From: Thermoleophilia bacterium
GTDB lineage: Bacteria > Actinomycetota > Thermoleophilia > Gaiellales > Gaiellaceae
Assembly (NCBI GenBank): GCA_025929425.1
Contig: JAICME010000014.1
Coordinates: 1 to 36,095 of the forward strand
Length of the DNA: 36,095 nucleotides
Direction of reading: 5' to 3'
The notes beneath the pieces were generated by a model. It worked only from the letters and a program-made list of their open reading frames with translations. It was not told the DNA's origin and did not search any database. Positions within the stretch are counted from its first letter, which is position 1. Every line of letters begins with the position of its first letter. This document shows, one piece after another, positions 25,882 to 34,256 of this stretch. The position numbers were made by a program, and so were the translations under genes.

Positions 25882-26283
25882 ATGCGCTCCAAGAGATGGG
25901 CCTCGGCGGTCGTCGCCGCGGCGGCGCTCGTTGCGGTTCCGGTCGCGGCCGCGGGGATGATGCACCCCACCCTCGGCGCGCGCCTCTCGGGCATGGGCGA
26001 GCACGGCATCGTCAACCTCCAGGCGCACGCGTCGAAGCACGAGCTCTGCTGGAAGTTCGAGCTGAGCACGATGCACCTGCTCGGCGCGACCGTTCGCGCC
26101 TCGGACGGGATGATTGTCGCGCGCCTGGGCCACATGTACCGTGCGAAGGGCTGCGCGATGGTGAAAGCGAAATCCCTCGCCCTGATCGAGTCGAAGCCCG
26201 GCCGCTACTGGGTCTGGGTCGCCACGAAGAACCATCCAGGCGAGCTGCGCGGGAGGATCCACGCCGGCATGGCACACATGTAG
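25882..26283 (+). CDS. Secreted CHRD-domain-like protein
   Basis: 133 aa. Residues 1-25 are a signal peptide (MRSKRWASAVVAAAALVAVP then VAAAG). The mature part resembles a minimal CHRD domain: ARLSGMGEHGIVNLQAHASKHELCWKFELS, IVARLGHMYRAKG and the closing PGRYWVWVATKNHPGELRGRI, matching the typical xYYVNxHTxxxPxGEIRGxL end. Two Cys (CWKF and GCAM) could form a disulfide. A Shine-Dalgarno (AAAGGAG) precedes the ATG. It is immediately followed, with no gap, by the molybdopterin oxidoreductase gene, so it may be a partner of that exported redox system. Function unknown. Confidence 0.72.
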   Translation: MRSKRWASAVVAAAALVAVPVAAAGMMHPTLGARLSGMGEHGIVNLQAHASKHELCWKFELSTMHLLGATVRASDGMIVARLGHMYRAKGCAMVKAKSLALIESKPGRYWVWVATKNHPGELRGRIHAGMAHM

Positions 26284-26991
26284 ATGGACACCCCGCCCGT
26301 CACCGAGCAGGATCCCGGGCCCCGCCGCTACGGCCGGAGGCTGTTTCTCGCCACCGTCGTCGGCGGCGTCTCCTCGCTCTACTGGGGCAAGGCCGCGTGG
26401 GATCACGTGACAGGCGTGGTCTCGCCCGTCGCGGAGGCGATCGCGCCGATCATCCCCTCGAGCGGCTGGCGCATCTACACCATCTCCGGGAGCATGCCGA
26501 CCTTCGACCGCGCCACCTGGCGACTGAAGATCGGCGGCCTCGTCGACCAGCCGCTTTCGCTCACGTACGACGAGCTGAGAGCCCTCCCCCGCGTCGAGCA
26601 GGTCTCGACCTTCCACTGCGTCACCGGCTGGACCGTGAACAACGTCCACTGGGGCGGCGTCCGCATGCACGACGTCCTCGCCGCCGCGAGGCCGCAAGAC
26701 GCCGGGCACGCGCTCCAGTTCGTCTCGATGGAGGTCCCGTACGTCGACTACCTGACGCTCGGCCAGGCGTCGATGCACGACGTGATGCTCGCCTACGAGA
26801 TGGACGGCAAGCCCCTCAAGCAGGAGCACGGTGCACCCGTGCGGCTCGTCATCCCCGAGATGTACGGCTACAAGAACGTGAAGTGGCTGCAGGAGATCCA
26901 GGTCGTTCCGGAGTCGATCGACGGCTACTGGGAGAACCTCGGCTACGACCGGGACGCCTGGGTGGGCCGCTCGAACGGGTACAGCTCGTGA
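26284..26991 (+). CDS. Tat-exported molybdopterin-dependent oxidoreductase (sulfite oxidase/MsrP-like)
   Basis: 235 aa. A twin-arginine segment YGRRLFLATVVGGV near residues 16-29 points to Tat export. The molybdenum-coordinating Cys is C112 in STFHCVTGWTVNNVHWGGV, the hallmark of the sulfite-oxidase fold; other family parts are LSLTYDELRALPRVEQ and HGAPVRLVIPEMYGYKNVKWLQEI. It has no dimerisation domain and resembles YedY/MsrP in size. The stop overlaps the GTG of the cytochrome gene, so the cytochrome is the likely electron partner. The substrate is not clear. Confidence 0.87.
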   Translation: MDTPPVTEQDPGPRRYGRRLFLATVVGGVSSLYWGKAAWDHVTGVVSPVAEAIAPIIPSSGWRIYTISGSMPTFDRATWRLKIGGLVDQPLSLTYDELRALPRVEQVSTFHCVTGWTVNNVHWGGVRMHDVLAAARPQDAGHALQFVSMEVPYVDYLTLGQASMHDVMLAYEMDGKPLKQEHGAPVRLVIPEMYGYKNVKWLQEIQVVPESIDGYWENLGYDRDAWVGRSNGYSS

Positions 26992-27665
26992 AGGCCGGCT
27001 ACGTGCAGCGGTTCTCGGCGGCCGAGCGGGTGCTGCACTGGGTCAACGCCGCGGGCTTCTTCTTCCTGCTCGCCACGGGGCTGATCCTCTACCTGCCGAG
27101 CCTGTCGATGCTCGTCTCGCGCAGACAGACGATCCAGGGCATCCACTTCTGGGGTGGGGTCGGCTGGCTCTGCGCGCTGGCCGCCGTCGTCGTGCTCGGT
27201 TTCCGCCGGCTGTTCGCCACCGCCCGCGAGATCGAGCGGTTCGACGAGGACGACCTCCGCTGGCTCCGTGGCCGCAGGACTCCACAGGGGAGGTTCAACG
27301 CGGGCCAGAAGGTCAACGCGATCCTCACGGCCGCCTTCACCGTCCTGTTCGGGATCTCGGGCGTGCTCCTCTGGGTCGGGGAGGGCGACACGCGTTTCCG
27401 CTTCGCGAGCACCGTGATCCTTCACGACGGGCTGATGTACGTCTCGCTCCTGCTGCTCGTCGGCCACCTCTATCTCGCGCTGATCCATCCGGCGACCCGC
27501 CACGCGTTGCGCGGAATGACCGTCGGCGACGTCCGCGTCGAGTGGGCGGTGCACCATCACCCGAAGTGGCAGCCGGACGACGTCCAGGTCGACTGGCCGC
27601 GAACGCGACATCACGCACCGTGGAAGCCACAATTCGCCGATGCAGACCGTTCTCGTCGTCGATGA
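26988..27665 (+). CDS. Membrane cytochrome b (FdnI/cytochrome b561-like)
   Basis: 225 aa with four or five membrane helices. The start RFSAAERVLHWVNAAGFFFLLATGLILY is the classic FdnI/NrfD-type b-haem helix with H near residue 17; GIHFWGGVGWLCALAAVVVLG carries a second His; LHDGLMYVSLLLLVGHLYLALIHP adds two or three more, and the C-terminal VEWAVHHHPKW matches formate-dehydrogenase gamma subunits. It probably passes electrons between the Tat-exported molybdoenzyme and the quinone pool. Start GTG 26988 (GTGA overlap). It overlaps the next regulator gene by 26 bases. Confidence 0.83.
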   Translation: MKAGYVQRFSAAERVLHWVNAAGFFFLLATGLILYLPSLSMLVSRRQTIQGIHFWGGVGWLCALAAVVVLGFRRLFATAREIERFDEDDLRWLRGRRTPQGRFNAGQKVNAILTAAFTVLFGISGVLLWVGEGDTRFRFASTVILHDGLMYVSLLLLVGHLYLALIHPATRHALRGMTVGDVRVEWAVHHHPKWQPDDVQVDWPRTRHHAPWKPQFADADRSRRR

Positions 27666-28317
27666 CGAGCCGATCGTCCGCGATGTCGTCGTTCGCTACC
27701 TCGAACGCGACGGCTTCCGGACGCTGACGGCGGCGGACGGAGAGGTCGCGCGCGCTCTGATCGAGGAGCGCGAGCCGAGCCTCGTCGTGCTCGACGTGAT
27801 GCTGCCCGGTGCGGACGGACTCTCGCTCTGCCGCTGGATCCGCGGCCGCTCGAGCCTGCCCGTGATCCTGCTCACCGCTCGCGGCGAGGAGGCCGACCGC
27901 ATCGTCGGCCTCGAGCTCGGAGCCGACGACTACGTGACGAAGCCGTTCTCCCCGCGTGAGCTCGCGGCGCGGGTGCGCTCCGTCCTCCGGCGCAGCGACG
28001 GAGCCTCGCCCCCACGTCAGACGATCTCCTTCGGCGAGATCGAGCTCGACGGAGGGAGCCGTGAGGCGCGCCGCGCGGGTTCGACGGTGCAGCTCACTGC
28101 CAAGGAGTTCGAGCTCCTCTGGTTCCTCGCCTCGCATCCCCGCCACGTCTTCTCGCGCGACCAGCTGATGGCCCGCGTCTGGGGCTACGAAGCCGCGGTC
28201 GACACGGGCACGGTGACCGTCCACGTGCGGCGCCTGCGGGAGAAGATCGAAACCGATCCGAGCCGGCCCGTGCACCTGCACACGGTGTGGGGCGTGGGCT
28301 ACCGCCTCGACCCATGA
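27640..28317 (+). CDS. OmpR/PhoB-family response regulator
   Basis: 225 aa. Receiver domain 1-115 with acidic pocket D8-D9 (VVDDE), phospho-acceptor D52 (VVLDVMLPG), switch T79 region and K101 (VTKPF); winged-helix DNA-binding domain from about 128 with [25 protein letters not shown] and the recognition part [18 protein letters not shown]. All phosphorylation residues are present. The ATG sits inside the end of the cytochrome gene and the stop overlaps the kinase ATG (ATGA), so it belongs to the molybdoenzyme operon and probably regulates it. Confidence 0.93.
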   Translation: MQTVLVVDDEPIVRDVVVRYLERDGFRTLTAADGEVARALIEEREPSLVVLDVMLPGADGLSLCRWIRGRSSLPVILLTARGEEADRIVGLELGADDYVTKPFSPRELAARVRSVLRRSDGASPPRQTISFGEIELDGGSREARRAGSTVQLTAKEFELLWFLASHPRHVFSRDQLMARVWGYEAAVDTGTVTVHVRRLREKIETDPSRPVHLHTVWGVGYRLDP

Positions 28318-29378
28318 TCCAGCTGGCTCTCGTCGTCGCCGCCGGCAGCCTCGTCTCGGGGCTCGTCCTCGCCTTCCTTCTGCGCCGCGCACCGACCGTC
28401 GGCGTCCAGCTCGCGGGGCTCGCCCTGATCGCGGTCTGCGTGCCTCTCGCGGCAGTCCTGCTGTCGGGCTGGGTGATGTTCCACATGGGAGCCGACGTGA
28501 AGATCCTCGCCGTCGCCGCGGGCTCTGCCACCGCTGCTGTCGTCGCGGCGTTGCTGCTCGCACGCTCGATCACCGCGTCGCTGCGCCGCGTCGGCGCTGC
28601 GTCACAGTCGCTCGCCGCCGGAGACCTGTCGGCCCGCGCACCGTCCGGCGGAGCCAGGGAGATCGCGGAGCTCGCCGGCTCCTTCAACGCGATGGCCGCG
28701 GGCCTCGAGCAACTCTTCGACGCGCGCCGTGAGCTCGTCGCGTGGGCGAGTCACGACCTCCGCGCTCCGATCGCGTCACTGCAGGCGATGCTCGAGGCGA
28801 TCGAGGACGGGCTCGCGTCGGCGGAGGACTACCTCCCGACCCTGCGAGACCAGGTGCGGACGCTCTCGGCGCTCGTCGACGACCTGTTCGAGCTGGCGCG
28901 GATCGACGCCGGAGCGCTCACCCTCGAGCTTCGCCGGATGCCGATCGCCCCGCTCGTCGCCTCGGCGCTGCGGGTGCTCCAGCCGGAGGCCGAGGCGCGC
29001 GGCGTCGTGTTGAGCGCCGAGGTGGACGAGCAGGTCGAGGCCGAGCTCGCGCCCGACAAGTTCGAGCGAGTCCTCTTCAATCTCGTCACGAATGCGCTCC
29101 GCCATACGCCCTCGGACGGCTCTGTCGCGATCCGCGTCGAGCGACGGGCGTCAGACCTTCTCCTCCGCGTCGAGGACAGCGGCGAGGGCCTGTCGGCGGA
29201 GGCCCCGGCGCGGATGTTCGAACGGTTCTGGCGAGCCGACCGCGCACGCAGCGGCAGTGGAGCGGGGCTCGGGCTCGCAATCGCCCGCGGCCTCGTCGAG
29301 GCGCACGGCGGCCGGATCTGGGCCGAGAACCGCCCCCAGGGCGGGGCGTGCATCTCCTTTACCCTGCCGGCGGCCTAG
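28314..29378 (+). CDS. Membrane sensor histidine kinase
   Basis: 354 aa. Three hydrophobic segments occupy about 3-23, 32-52 and 62-82, leaving almost no extracytoplasmic loop, so it may sense the membrane or a partner protein. HAMP (about 84-135), HisKA with H147 in [13 protein letters not shown], and HATPase with [29 protein letters not shown] and [18 protein letters not shown]. Overlap with the regulator (ATGA) marks them as a two-component pair. Convergent with the LuxR-like gene, 20 bases apart. Confidence 0.92.
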   Translation: MIQLALVVAAGSLVSGLVLAFLLRRAPTVGVQLAGLALIAVCVPLAAVLLSGWVMFHMGADVKILAVAAGSATAAVVAALLLARSITASLRRVGAASQSLAAGDLSARAPSGGAREIAELAGSFNAMAAGLEQLFDARRELVAWASHDLRAPIASLQAMLEAIEDGLASAEDYLPTLRDQVRTLSALVDDLFELARIDAGALTLELRRMPIAPLVASALRVLQPEAEARGVVLSAEVDEQVEAELAPDKFERVLFNLVTNALRHTPSDGSVAIRVERRASDLLLRVEDSGEGLSAEAPARMFERFWRADRARSGSGAGLGLAIARGLVEAHGGRIWAENRPQGGACISFTLPAA

Positions 29379-29398
29379 CTCGCCCGTTACCGCAAGAC

Positions 29399-30073
29399 CT
29401 AGATCGCCGGCGCGCCGACCGCGGCTTCCGAGAGCAGCTTCAAGACCTCGGCGCGGGTCGTGACCCCGAGCTTCTGCTCGACCGAGCCCAGATGGCGCCG
29501 GACGGTGACCGGGGCGACGCCGAGCTCGTCCGCGATCTCCGCAGTGGTGGCACCGCGGCGGAGCAGCTCGACGGCGTCCCACTCTCGCGTGGTGAGCGCG
29601 ACGCGGCCTCGCCCTTCGAGGACGACCGAGCGCCGGCGCTCGCGCGTTCTCAGCTCGTCGAGCAGTCGCGAGACGAACTTCCGCGGCACCGCGGGCTCTC
29701 CGCGCAGCGCGCCCTGCACGACGGGCAGCAGTCGCGAGGGGTCGAGGCTGGTGGTCAGGTAGCCGCTCACGCCGGCGCGCACGGCGGCCATGAACTCCTC
29801 CTCGTCCAGCCGGTCCGTGAGGATCACCACCGCGGCGGTCGGAACACGCGCCGCGATCTCGTTCGCCGCACGTAGCCCCTGCCCGGAAGAGTCGAGCCCG
29901 AGGAGGCAGACGTCGGGACGATCGCGGATCGCCGCGTTCACCGCCGACTCCGCGTCGGCGGCCTCCGTGCAGCGCGCCTCCGGCTCGAGCGCCAGACGCA
30001 GCCCGACGCGGGTCGGCAACCGCTCCGCCGCGATGAGCACGTGCGTGCGCCTTGGCGGGGCGACTGCGCTCAA
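29399..30073 (-). CDS. LuxR-type regulator with degenerate receiver domain
   Basis: 224 aa from TTG 30073. The N-terminal 125 residues keep the receiver fold (THVLIAAERLPTRVGLRLAL, RPDVCLLGLDSSGQGLRAA, AVVILTDRLDEEEFMAAVRAGVSGYL), but the key residues are changed: the acidic pair reads A-E, the phospho-acceptor position is G59 in LLGLDSSG, and the conserved Lys region reads YLTTS. So phosphorylation is unlikely. The C-terminal NarL/LuxR HTH is intact: LTTREWDAVELLRRGATTAEIADELGV, VTVRRHLGSVEQKLGV. It diverges from a canonical response regulator 50 bases away. Activation may be ligand- or partner-based. Confidence 0.85.
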   Translation of the reverse strand: MSAVAPPRRTHVLIAAERLPTRVGLRLALEPEARCTEAADAESAVNAAIRDRPDVCLLGLDSSGQGLRAANEIAARVPTAAVVILTDRLDEEEFMAAVRAGVSGYLTTSLDPSRLLPVVQGALRGEPAVPRKFVSRLLDELRTRERRRSVVLEGRGRVALTTREWDAVELLRRGATTAEIADELGVAPVTVRRHLGSVEQKLGVTTRAEVLKLLSEAAVGAPAI

Positions 30074-30123
30074 GGCCTCGATACCTCAAGGAGGACGACT
30101 GGTTCGCCGACTACGATGTTGTT

Positions 30124-30750
30124 ATGAAGGTTCTGATTGCGGACGATCACCGGCTGATCGTCGAGGGTGTGAAGCGCGCGCTCGACGACGCGCCCGACTT
30201 CGAGGTCGTCGGAGAATGCAACTCCGGCTCCCAGGTGCTGCCGATGGTGGGCCGCACGAATCCCGACGTCGTGCTGCTCGACCTGCGCATGCCGGGCGCC
30301 GACGGGCTCGCGTGCCTGAGCCGGATTCGCAAGCAGCATCCCGATGTGAAGGTCGTCGTCCTCTCCGTCTCCACGGACGAGAACGTCATCCAGACCGTGC
30401 TCAAGCGCGGCGCGAGCGCCTTCATCGTCAAGAGCATCAACCCGATCGACCTGCCCTCCGCGCTGCGGCAGGCGGTCGAGGGCACCGTCTACAGCGCGAT
30501 CGGCCTGCCCGATCCCGGCGAGAGCGCGGCGCGCGCCGCCGGCCTCACCGAGCGCGAGACCGCGATCCTCGCGGCGCTCGCCCGGGGCCTCTCGAACGAG
30601 GCGATCGGCAAGGAGCTCTGGGTGGCGGAACAGACGGTCAAGTTCCACCTCACGAACATCTACCGCAAGCTCGGCGTCTCGAATCGCACCGAGGCCGCAC
30701 GCCTCGCGTACCAGAACGGGCTCGTCGAGAGCCCCATCGACGACCGCTGA
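30124..30750 (+). CDS. NarL/LuxR-family response regulator (canonical)
   Basis: 208 aa. MKVLIADDHRLIVEGV gives the intact acidic pair, D53 in VVLLDLRMPGADG the phospho-acceptor, and FIVKSINP the conserved Lys. The HTH is LTERETAILAALARGLSNEAIGKELWV, TVKFHLTNIYRKLGVSNRTEAARLA. The ATG has no Shine-Dalgarno; TACGAT lies six bases before it, which would suit a leaderless transcript. The NarL-type kinase at 32555, about 2 kb away, is a candidate partner. A longer in-frame start reaching 30052 is not supported. Confidence 0.92.
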   Translation: MKVLIADDHRLIVEGVKRALDDAPDFEVVGECNSGSQVLPMVGRTNPDVVLLDLRMPGADGLACLSRIRKQHPDVKVVVLSVSTDENVIQTVLKRGASAFIVKSINPIDLPSALRQAVEGTVYSAIGLPDPGESAARAAGLTERETAILAALARGLSNEAIGKELWVAEQTVKFHLTNIYRKLGVSNRTEAARLAYQNGLVESPIDDR

Positions 30751-31074
30751 TCCCGCGCCGTTCGGCGTATTGCTCATCCGGTAGCCGGCCGCATGAAGAC
30801 GCCGGTGGACCGATCCCGCCGTCGGACGGCCGACCCCGGCCTGAATCTGGTCATCGCACGCTCCTCCCCTTCGCCGCCGGGCCGGAGAAGGCTCTGGCCC
30901 AGCCTCCGCAGCATACGACGGAAGTGGTGCCGGCAAGAAGTCAGCGGCAGGTCTTCCGGCTAGTCGGAGCCGAACCTTCGCCTAGACGCGGAAACCTCTC
31001 ACTCGAACGAGGGAGCTACTCGCCGCCCGCGCAGCCGATCCCATGCCTGCACGAGATCGCGGCTCACCTCCCTC
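30751..31074. other. Intergenic gap of 324 bases
   Basis: No coding frame with a recognisable product on either strand; open frames across it are shadows. It contains short dyads such as CTCG-AA-CGAG (around 31002-31011) and is a possible 5' leader for the secreted protein. I looked for riboswitch cores (cobalamin, c-di-GMP, c-di-AMP) and could not support one. Confidence 0.4.
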
Positions 31075-31803
31075 ATGACGAAGACCTTCCTCCGCCTCCT
31101 CCTCCTCACTGCAGCCGCCGCCACCGTCGCTCTCGGCGGCGGTGCGGCACGCGCAAACGCCTGCGGCAACTCGAATGGCTACTCGTACGCCGGCCTGGCA
31201 TCACCCGGTAACGCGTATGGGATCTCGGCACTGATCTCGCCCCTCGACGCATTCGACATCCTCAACGGCCACGTCGCAGGCTGGGTCGGCGTCGGCGGTC
31301 CCGGCGAGGGACCGGGCGGCACGAACGAGTGGCTGCAGATCGGCCTGAGCGGGTTCCCCGGCATCGACGGCAGCGACATCTACTACGAGGTCGCGCAGCC
31401 GGGTCGCTATCCGACGTACCACCAGGTCGCCGCCAACCTCCCGGTGGGGACGGTGGCCAAGGTGACCGTGCTGGAGATGCGCAACCGGCCCGACTGGTGG
31501 CGCGTGTGGCTCAACCACAGGGCCGTCTCCCCCGCGATCCACCTGCCCCAGAGCCACAACCGCTGGAGCCCGATCGCCACCGCCGAGAGCTGGGACGGTG
31601 GAACCGGCGGCACCTGCAACACCTTCCTCTACCGCTTCCGCAAGGTCTCGATCGCCCACGCGGCGGGCGGCGGGTGGCACCCGCTCTCGAACGCCTTCCC
31701 GATCAAGAGCGCGACGACGAAGGTCAGGCACTCCCCGGGTGCGGCAGCCTTCCTCGCGGCGGAAGGCCAGCCGGCCTTCCAGTTCCTCTCGATCACCTCT
31801 TAG
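31075..31803 (+). CDS. Secreted protein of unknown function
   Basis: 242 aa. Residues 1-27 form a signal peptide (MTKTFLRLLLLTAAAATVAL, cleaved near ARANA). The mature part is rich in Gly, Trp and aromatic residues and predicted to be mostly beta strand: ILNGHVAGWVGVGGPGEGPG, EWLQIGLSGFPG, DIYYEVAQPG, VAKVTVLEMRNRPDWWRVWL, WSPIATAESWDGG. The order AWVGxGG...LQxGL...AxAE resembles the strand pattern of eqolisin/concanavalin-like folds, but this is weak and no catalytic assignment is made. Two Cys (ACGN and TCNT) may form a disulfide. Gene is convergent with the L,D-transpeptidase; no Shine-Dalgarno is seen at the ATG. Confidence 0.75.
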   Translation: MTKTFLRLLLLTAAAATVALGGGAARANACGNSNGYSYAGLASPGNAYGISALISPLDAFDILNGHVAGWVGVGGPGEGPGGTNEWLQIGLSGFPGIDGSDIYYEVAQPGRYPTYHQVAANLPVGTVAKVTVLEMRNRPDWWRVWLNHRAVSPAIHLPQSHNRWSPIATAESWDGGTGGTCNTFLYRFRKVSIAHAAGGGWHPLSNAFPIKSATTKVRHSPGAAAFLAAEGQPAFQFLSITS

Positions 31804-31835
31804 CCCACCAGGGCGTTTGGTCTCGCCGAGGCTCG

Positions 31836-32558
31836 CTACTTCGTGATCGAGATCGGCGTGCCGAGCGGCGCGTAGCGCTTGAGCTTGACGGCCGTGACGT
31901 TCGCGACGCGGACACAGCCGTGCGAGACGGCCTGGCCCAGCAGCTGCGGCAGGCTCGTGCCGTGGATCCCGACGACGCCGCCACCCGGCCATTCGGTCAG
32001 CTTCGAGTAGGCGCTCGTCTCGACGGCGAAGACGCCGAGGAAGGGATCGTGGTACGGGACGAAGCGGGCCGCGACGTAGTAGGCCCCGAGCGGCGTCTCT
32101 CTGCCGGGCGCGCCGACGGCGACCTTGGCGTGCCAGACGTGCTTGCCCTTCCAGTAGAGATCGATCGTGCGCCGGTTGAGCCTGATCTTGATCTTCCCCT
32201 TGGTCGGCGCGAGCGACACGTTGGCGGCGGGAACCCAGCCGTAGGTGCCGTTCGGGCGCATCGGGATGCTGATGTGGTACCAGGGGTTGCCGTCGGCGCC
32301 CGTCTGCTCGCCGGTCGCGAACATCTCCTGCGGCCGGAAGTCGGCGCGGAAGTCGTGCATCACCTTGATCACCTTCGAGTTCGGGTCGGGCGACTTGCGG
32401 ACGGCCACGGAGTGGACGAGCAGGGAACCGGCCGCCGGGAAGACGGACTCGATCTTGCTCGGCGCCGACGAGTCGGCGCCGGCGCGTGTCGCAGCTGCCG
32501 CGGCGACCAAACCGGCGCAGCCGACCAGCGCGGCGATGCTGAGGATCCGACGACTCAC
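31836..32558 (-). CDS. Secreted L,D-transpeptidase with SH3-like domain
   Basis: 240 aa. Signal peptide at 1-29 (MSRRILSIAALVGCAGLVAA); residues about 49-115 look like a bacterial SH3 domain (VAVRKSPDPNSKVIKVM, GTYGWVPAANV); the YkuD catalytic domain covers about 121-240 with GIHGTSLPQLLGQAVSHGCVRV, giving H199, H213, C215 and R217, the complete active site. Such enzymes make 3-3 crosslinks or attach proteins to peptidoglycan. The GTG start overlaps the kinase stop (GTGA), so it is translated with the sensor kinase, suggesting that cell-wall state and kinase signalling are linked. Confidence 0.93.
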   Translation of the reverse strand: MSRRILSIAALVGCAGLVAAAAATRAGADSSAPSKIESVFPAAGSLLVHSVAVRKSPDPNSKVIKVMHDFRADFRPQEMFATGEQTGADGNPWYHISIPMRPNGTYGWVPAANVSLAPTKGKIKIRLNRRTIDLYWKGKHVWHAKVAVGAPGRETPLGAYYVAARFVPYHDPFLGVFAVETSAYSKLTEWPGGGVVGIHGTSLPQLLGQAVSHGCVRVANVTAVKLKRYAPLGTPISITK

Positions 32559-33979
32559 GACGTTGCTGCGTAGACGGTAGCGCCCGCCGGGGACGACGGC
32601 TTCCACTGAGGGAGCGTCGCCCGGAGAGTCGTTCCGAGCCCGGGGCTCGTCTCGATCTCGACGGCGCCGCCGAGCAGCCGCACGCGCTCGGAGATGCCCG
32701 CGAGCCCGAGCCGGTCGTGGCCAAGTCCGCGCGGGTCGAAGCCGCGGCCGTCGTCGACCACGGAGACGTCGACGAAGGTGCGCTTGCAGCGCAGAACGAC
32801 CGAGACGCTCGTCGCCTCGCTGTGCTTGCGCACGTTCGACAGCGCTTCCTGGACGACGCGGAAGAGCACGATCTTCTGGGAGTCGCTGAGGTCGCACGTC
32901 CCGCCGTCCACCTCGAGGCTCGTCTTGATGCCGGTCGTGTTCTCGAGCGAGCGAAGCTCGGATTCGACCGCTTCCGCCACGGGACGGGCGACCGCGGTGG
33001 TCGAGCGGATGGAGTGCGCGAACTCGCGCAGGCTCTCGTCGAGCGCGCTGAGCCGGGCATGGACGTCGTTGAAGCGCCCGTTCACGCGCTGCTTGTAATC
33101 GGTGGGAACGACGGTCGAGATCTGGGCCGCGGCGCTCCGCAGCTCTTCCGCGAGCGTGACGATCTCCTGCAGGGGACCGTCGTGCAGGTCGAAGCCGAGG
33201 CGCATGAGACGGCGCTCGCCGGCCGCAGCGAGGTCGTGTTCGCGCTGCACTCTCCGGTCGAAGAGCGACGCGCGCTCGAGCAGCGGGGCGAGCGCGGCCG
33301 CAGCCTCGGCGAGGTACTCGTCGAGGTGCGCCGAGTCCACACCACGTCCGCGTGCGACGAGTGCGGCGTGAGGGCGATCCCACCGCTCGACGACCCGGAC
33401 GTGAACCTGAGCCGAGCCGGCGATGACACCGTCGAGCGCCGCGCGCGCAACGTCGCGAAGACGGCGGCTGCGCGGTGCCTTGCCGTGCGAGACGAGACAG
33501 GTCGTCCCGCCGGCGGCGTCGACGATCCAGAGCGAGCCGGCCGCGGCGGGTGCGAGCTCGACGAGCAGCATGAGTGCGAGCTCGGCCGCGACGATCGGCG
33601 GCAGCTGGGCGAACTCATTGCCGCCCAGCGCGCGGCGGAAGACGGCGAAGGCCGCGGTTTCGGCAGGCAGCCCGAGCTCGTCCGCCGCGGCCGTGACCGC
33701 AGCCCGGGCCTCCCCCGGCTCGAACGGATGCTCCACGGCGACGGCGACGATCGCATCGCCGAGGAAGTCGAGGGCCGCGCCCTGGCCCCAGCCGTCGGCC
33801 AGGCGCCGCGCTCGCACCTCGGAGGCACGAAGCGCGGCACGCAGGTCGCGTGGAAGGAGCGCCGTACTGGATGCTCGAGGCTTTCCGACGCCGATCGCCG
33901 CCGCACGGGCGATCAGCTCAGAAGCCAGGGTCGCACCCGAGGGCGCGACCCGAGCCTCGCCAGCGTCCACACTTTCCAC
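32555..33979 (-). CDS. NarL-type sensor histidine kinase with GAF-like N-terminus, cytoplasmic
   Basis: 474 aa with no membrane segment. Residues 1-125 are a helical region of unknown type; about 130-240 is GAF-like (LWIVDAAGGTTCLVSHG; HAALVARGRGVDS). HisKA_3 carries H266 in LGFDLHDGPLQEIVTLAEEL. The HATPase has VVQEALSNVRKHSEA, VVDDGRGFDPRG, LGLAGISERVRLLGGAVEIET and PGLGTTLRATLP. The GTG start at 33979 lies six bases after a CACAAT -10, so the mRNA is probably leaderless. Likely partners are the NarL-type regulators at 30124 or 34997; only the first has an intact phospho-acceptor. Confidence 0.9.
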   Translation of the reverse strand: MESVDAGEARVAPSGATLASELIARAAAIGVGKPRASSTALLPRDLRAALRASEVRARRLADGWGQGAALDFLGDAIVAVAVEHPFEPGEARAAVTAAADELGLPAETAAFAVFRRALGGNEFAQLPPIVAAELALMLLVELAPAAAGSLWIVDAAGGTTCLVSHGKAPRSRRLRDVARAALDGVIAGSAQVHVRVVERWDRPHAALVARGRGVDSAHLDEYLAEAAAALAPLLERASLFDRRVQREHDLAAAGERRLMRLGFDLHDGPLQEIVTLAEELRSAAAQISTVVPTDYKQRVNGRFNDVHARLSALDESLREFAHSIRSTTAVARPVAEAVESELRSLENTTGIKTSLEVDGGTCDLSDSQKIVLFRVVQEALSNVRKHSEATSVSVVLRCKRTFVDVSVVDDGRGFDPRGLGHDRLGLAGISERVRLLGGAVEIETSPGLGTTLRATLPQWKPSSPAGATVYAATS

Positions 33980-33985
33980 ACTCGC

Positions 33986-34014
33986 ATTGTGCGTTCAATC
34001 GCCCTGATCGACAA
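33986..34014 (-). promoter_or_regulatory. Predicted promoter of the kinase / L,D-transpeptidase operon
   Basis: On the minus strand TTGTCG (34014-34009), a 17-base spacer and CACAAT (33991-33986) form a plausible sigma-70-type promoter. The -10 ends six bases before GTG 33979, suggesting a leaderless message. The spacer contains GTTCAAT on the plus strand (ATTGAAC on the minus strand). Confidence 0.5.
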
Positions 34015-34256
34015 TGGGACCGGAGGCCCAGCCGTCGATCAGCTTCCTGAACGCCGCTTTTCGGCCGGCCGGAGCGGTTCCGCGTTGGCAAGCCGGAAAA
34101 GGCGCTGCCTCATCCCAGCGCTCAACCACGCCAGATGTGGGGTCTAGGTCCTGCTCTACCCGCTATCGGCCCAGACGCATTGAACACCCCGGAAGCGTGC
34201 TGCACAGGTATTCCACACCCCACCCCCGGCTTCCTCTCGTTCAGAAATTGAACGAT
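34015..34256. other. Intergenic gap with repeated ATTGAAC motif
   Basis: No coding frame is convincing here. ATTGAAC occurs at 34179-34185 and 34247-34253, and inverted as GTTCAAT at 33993-33999 within the kinase promoter. At 34238-34254 it forms CGTTCA-GAAAT-TGAACG, a perfect 6-bp dyad just after the DUF192 stop, which may be a weak terminator or a binding site. The region is noticeably less GC-rich than its neighbours. Confidence 0.45.

Noticed and set aside
30751-31074. Riboswitch in the gap before the secreted protein
   Set aside because: Considered cobalamin, c-di-GMP and c-di-AMP types; no conserved core could be matched by eye.
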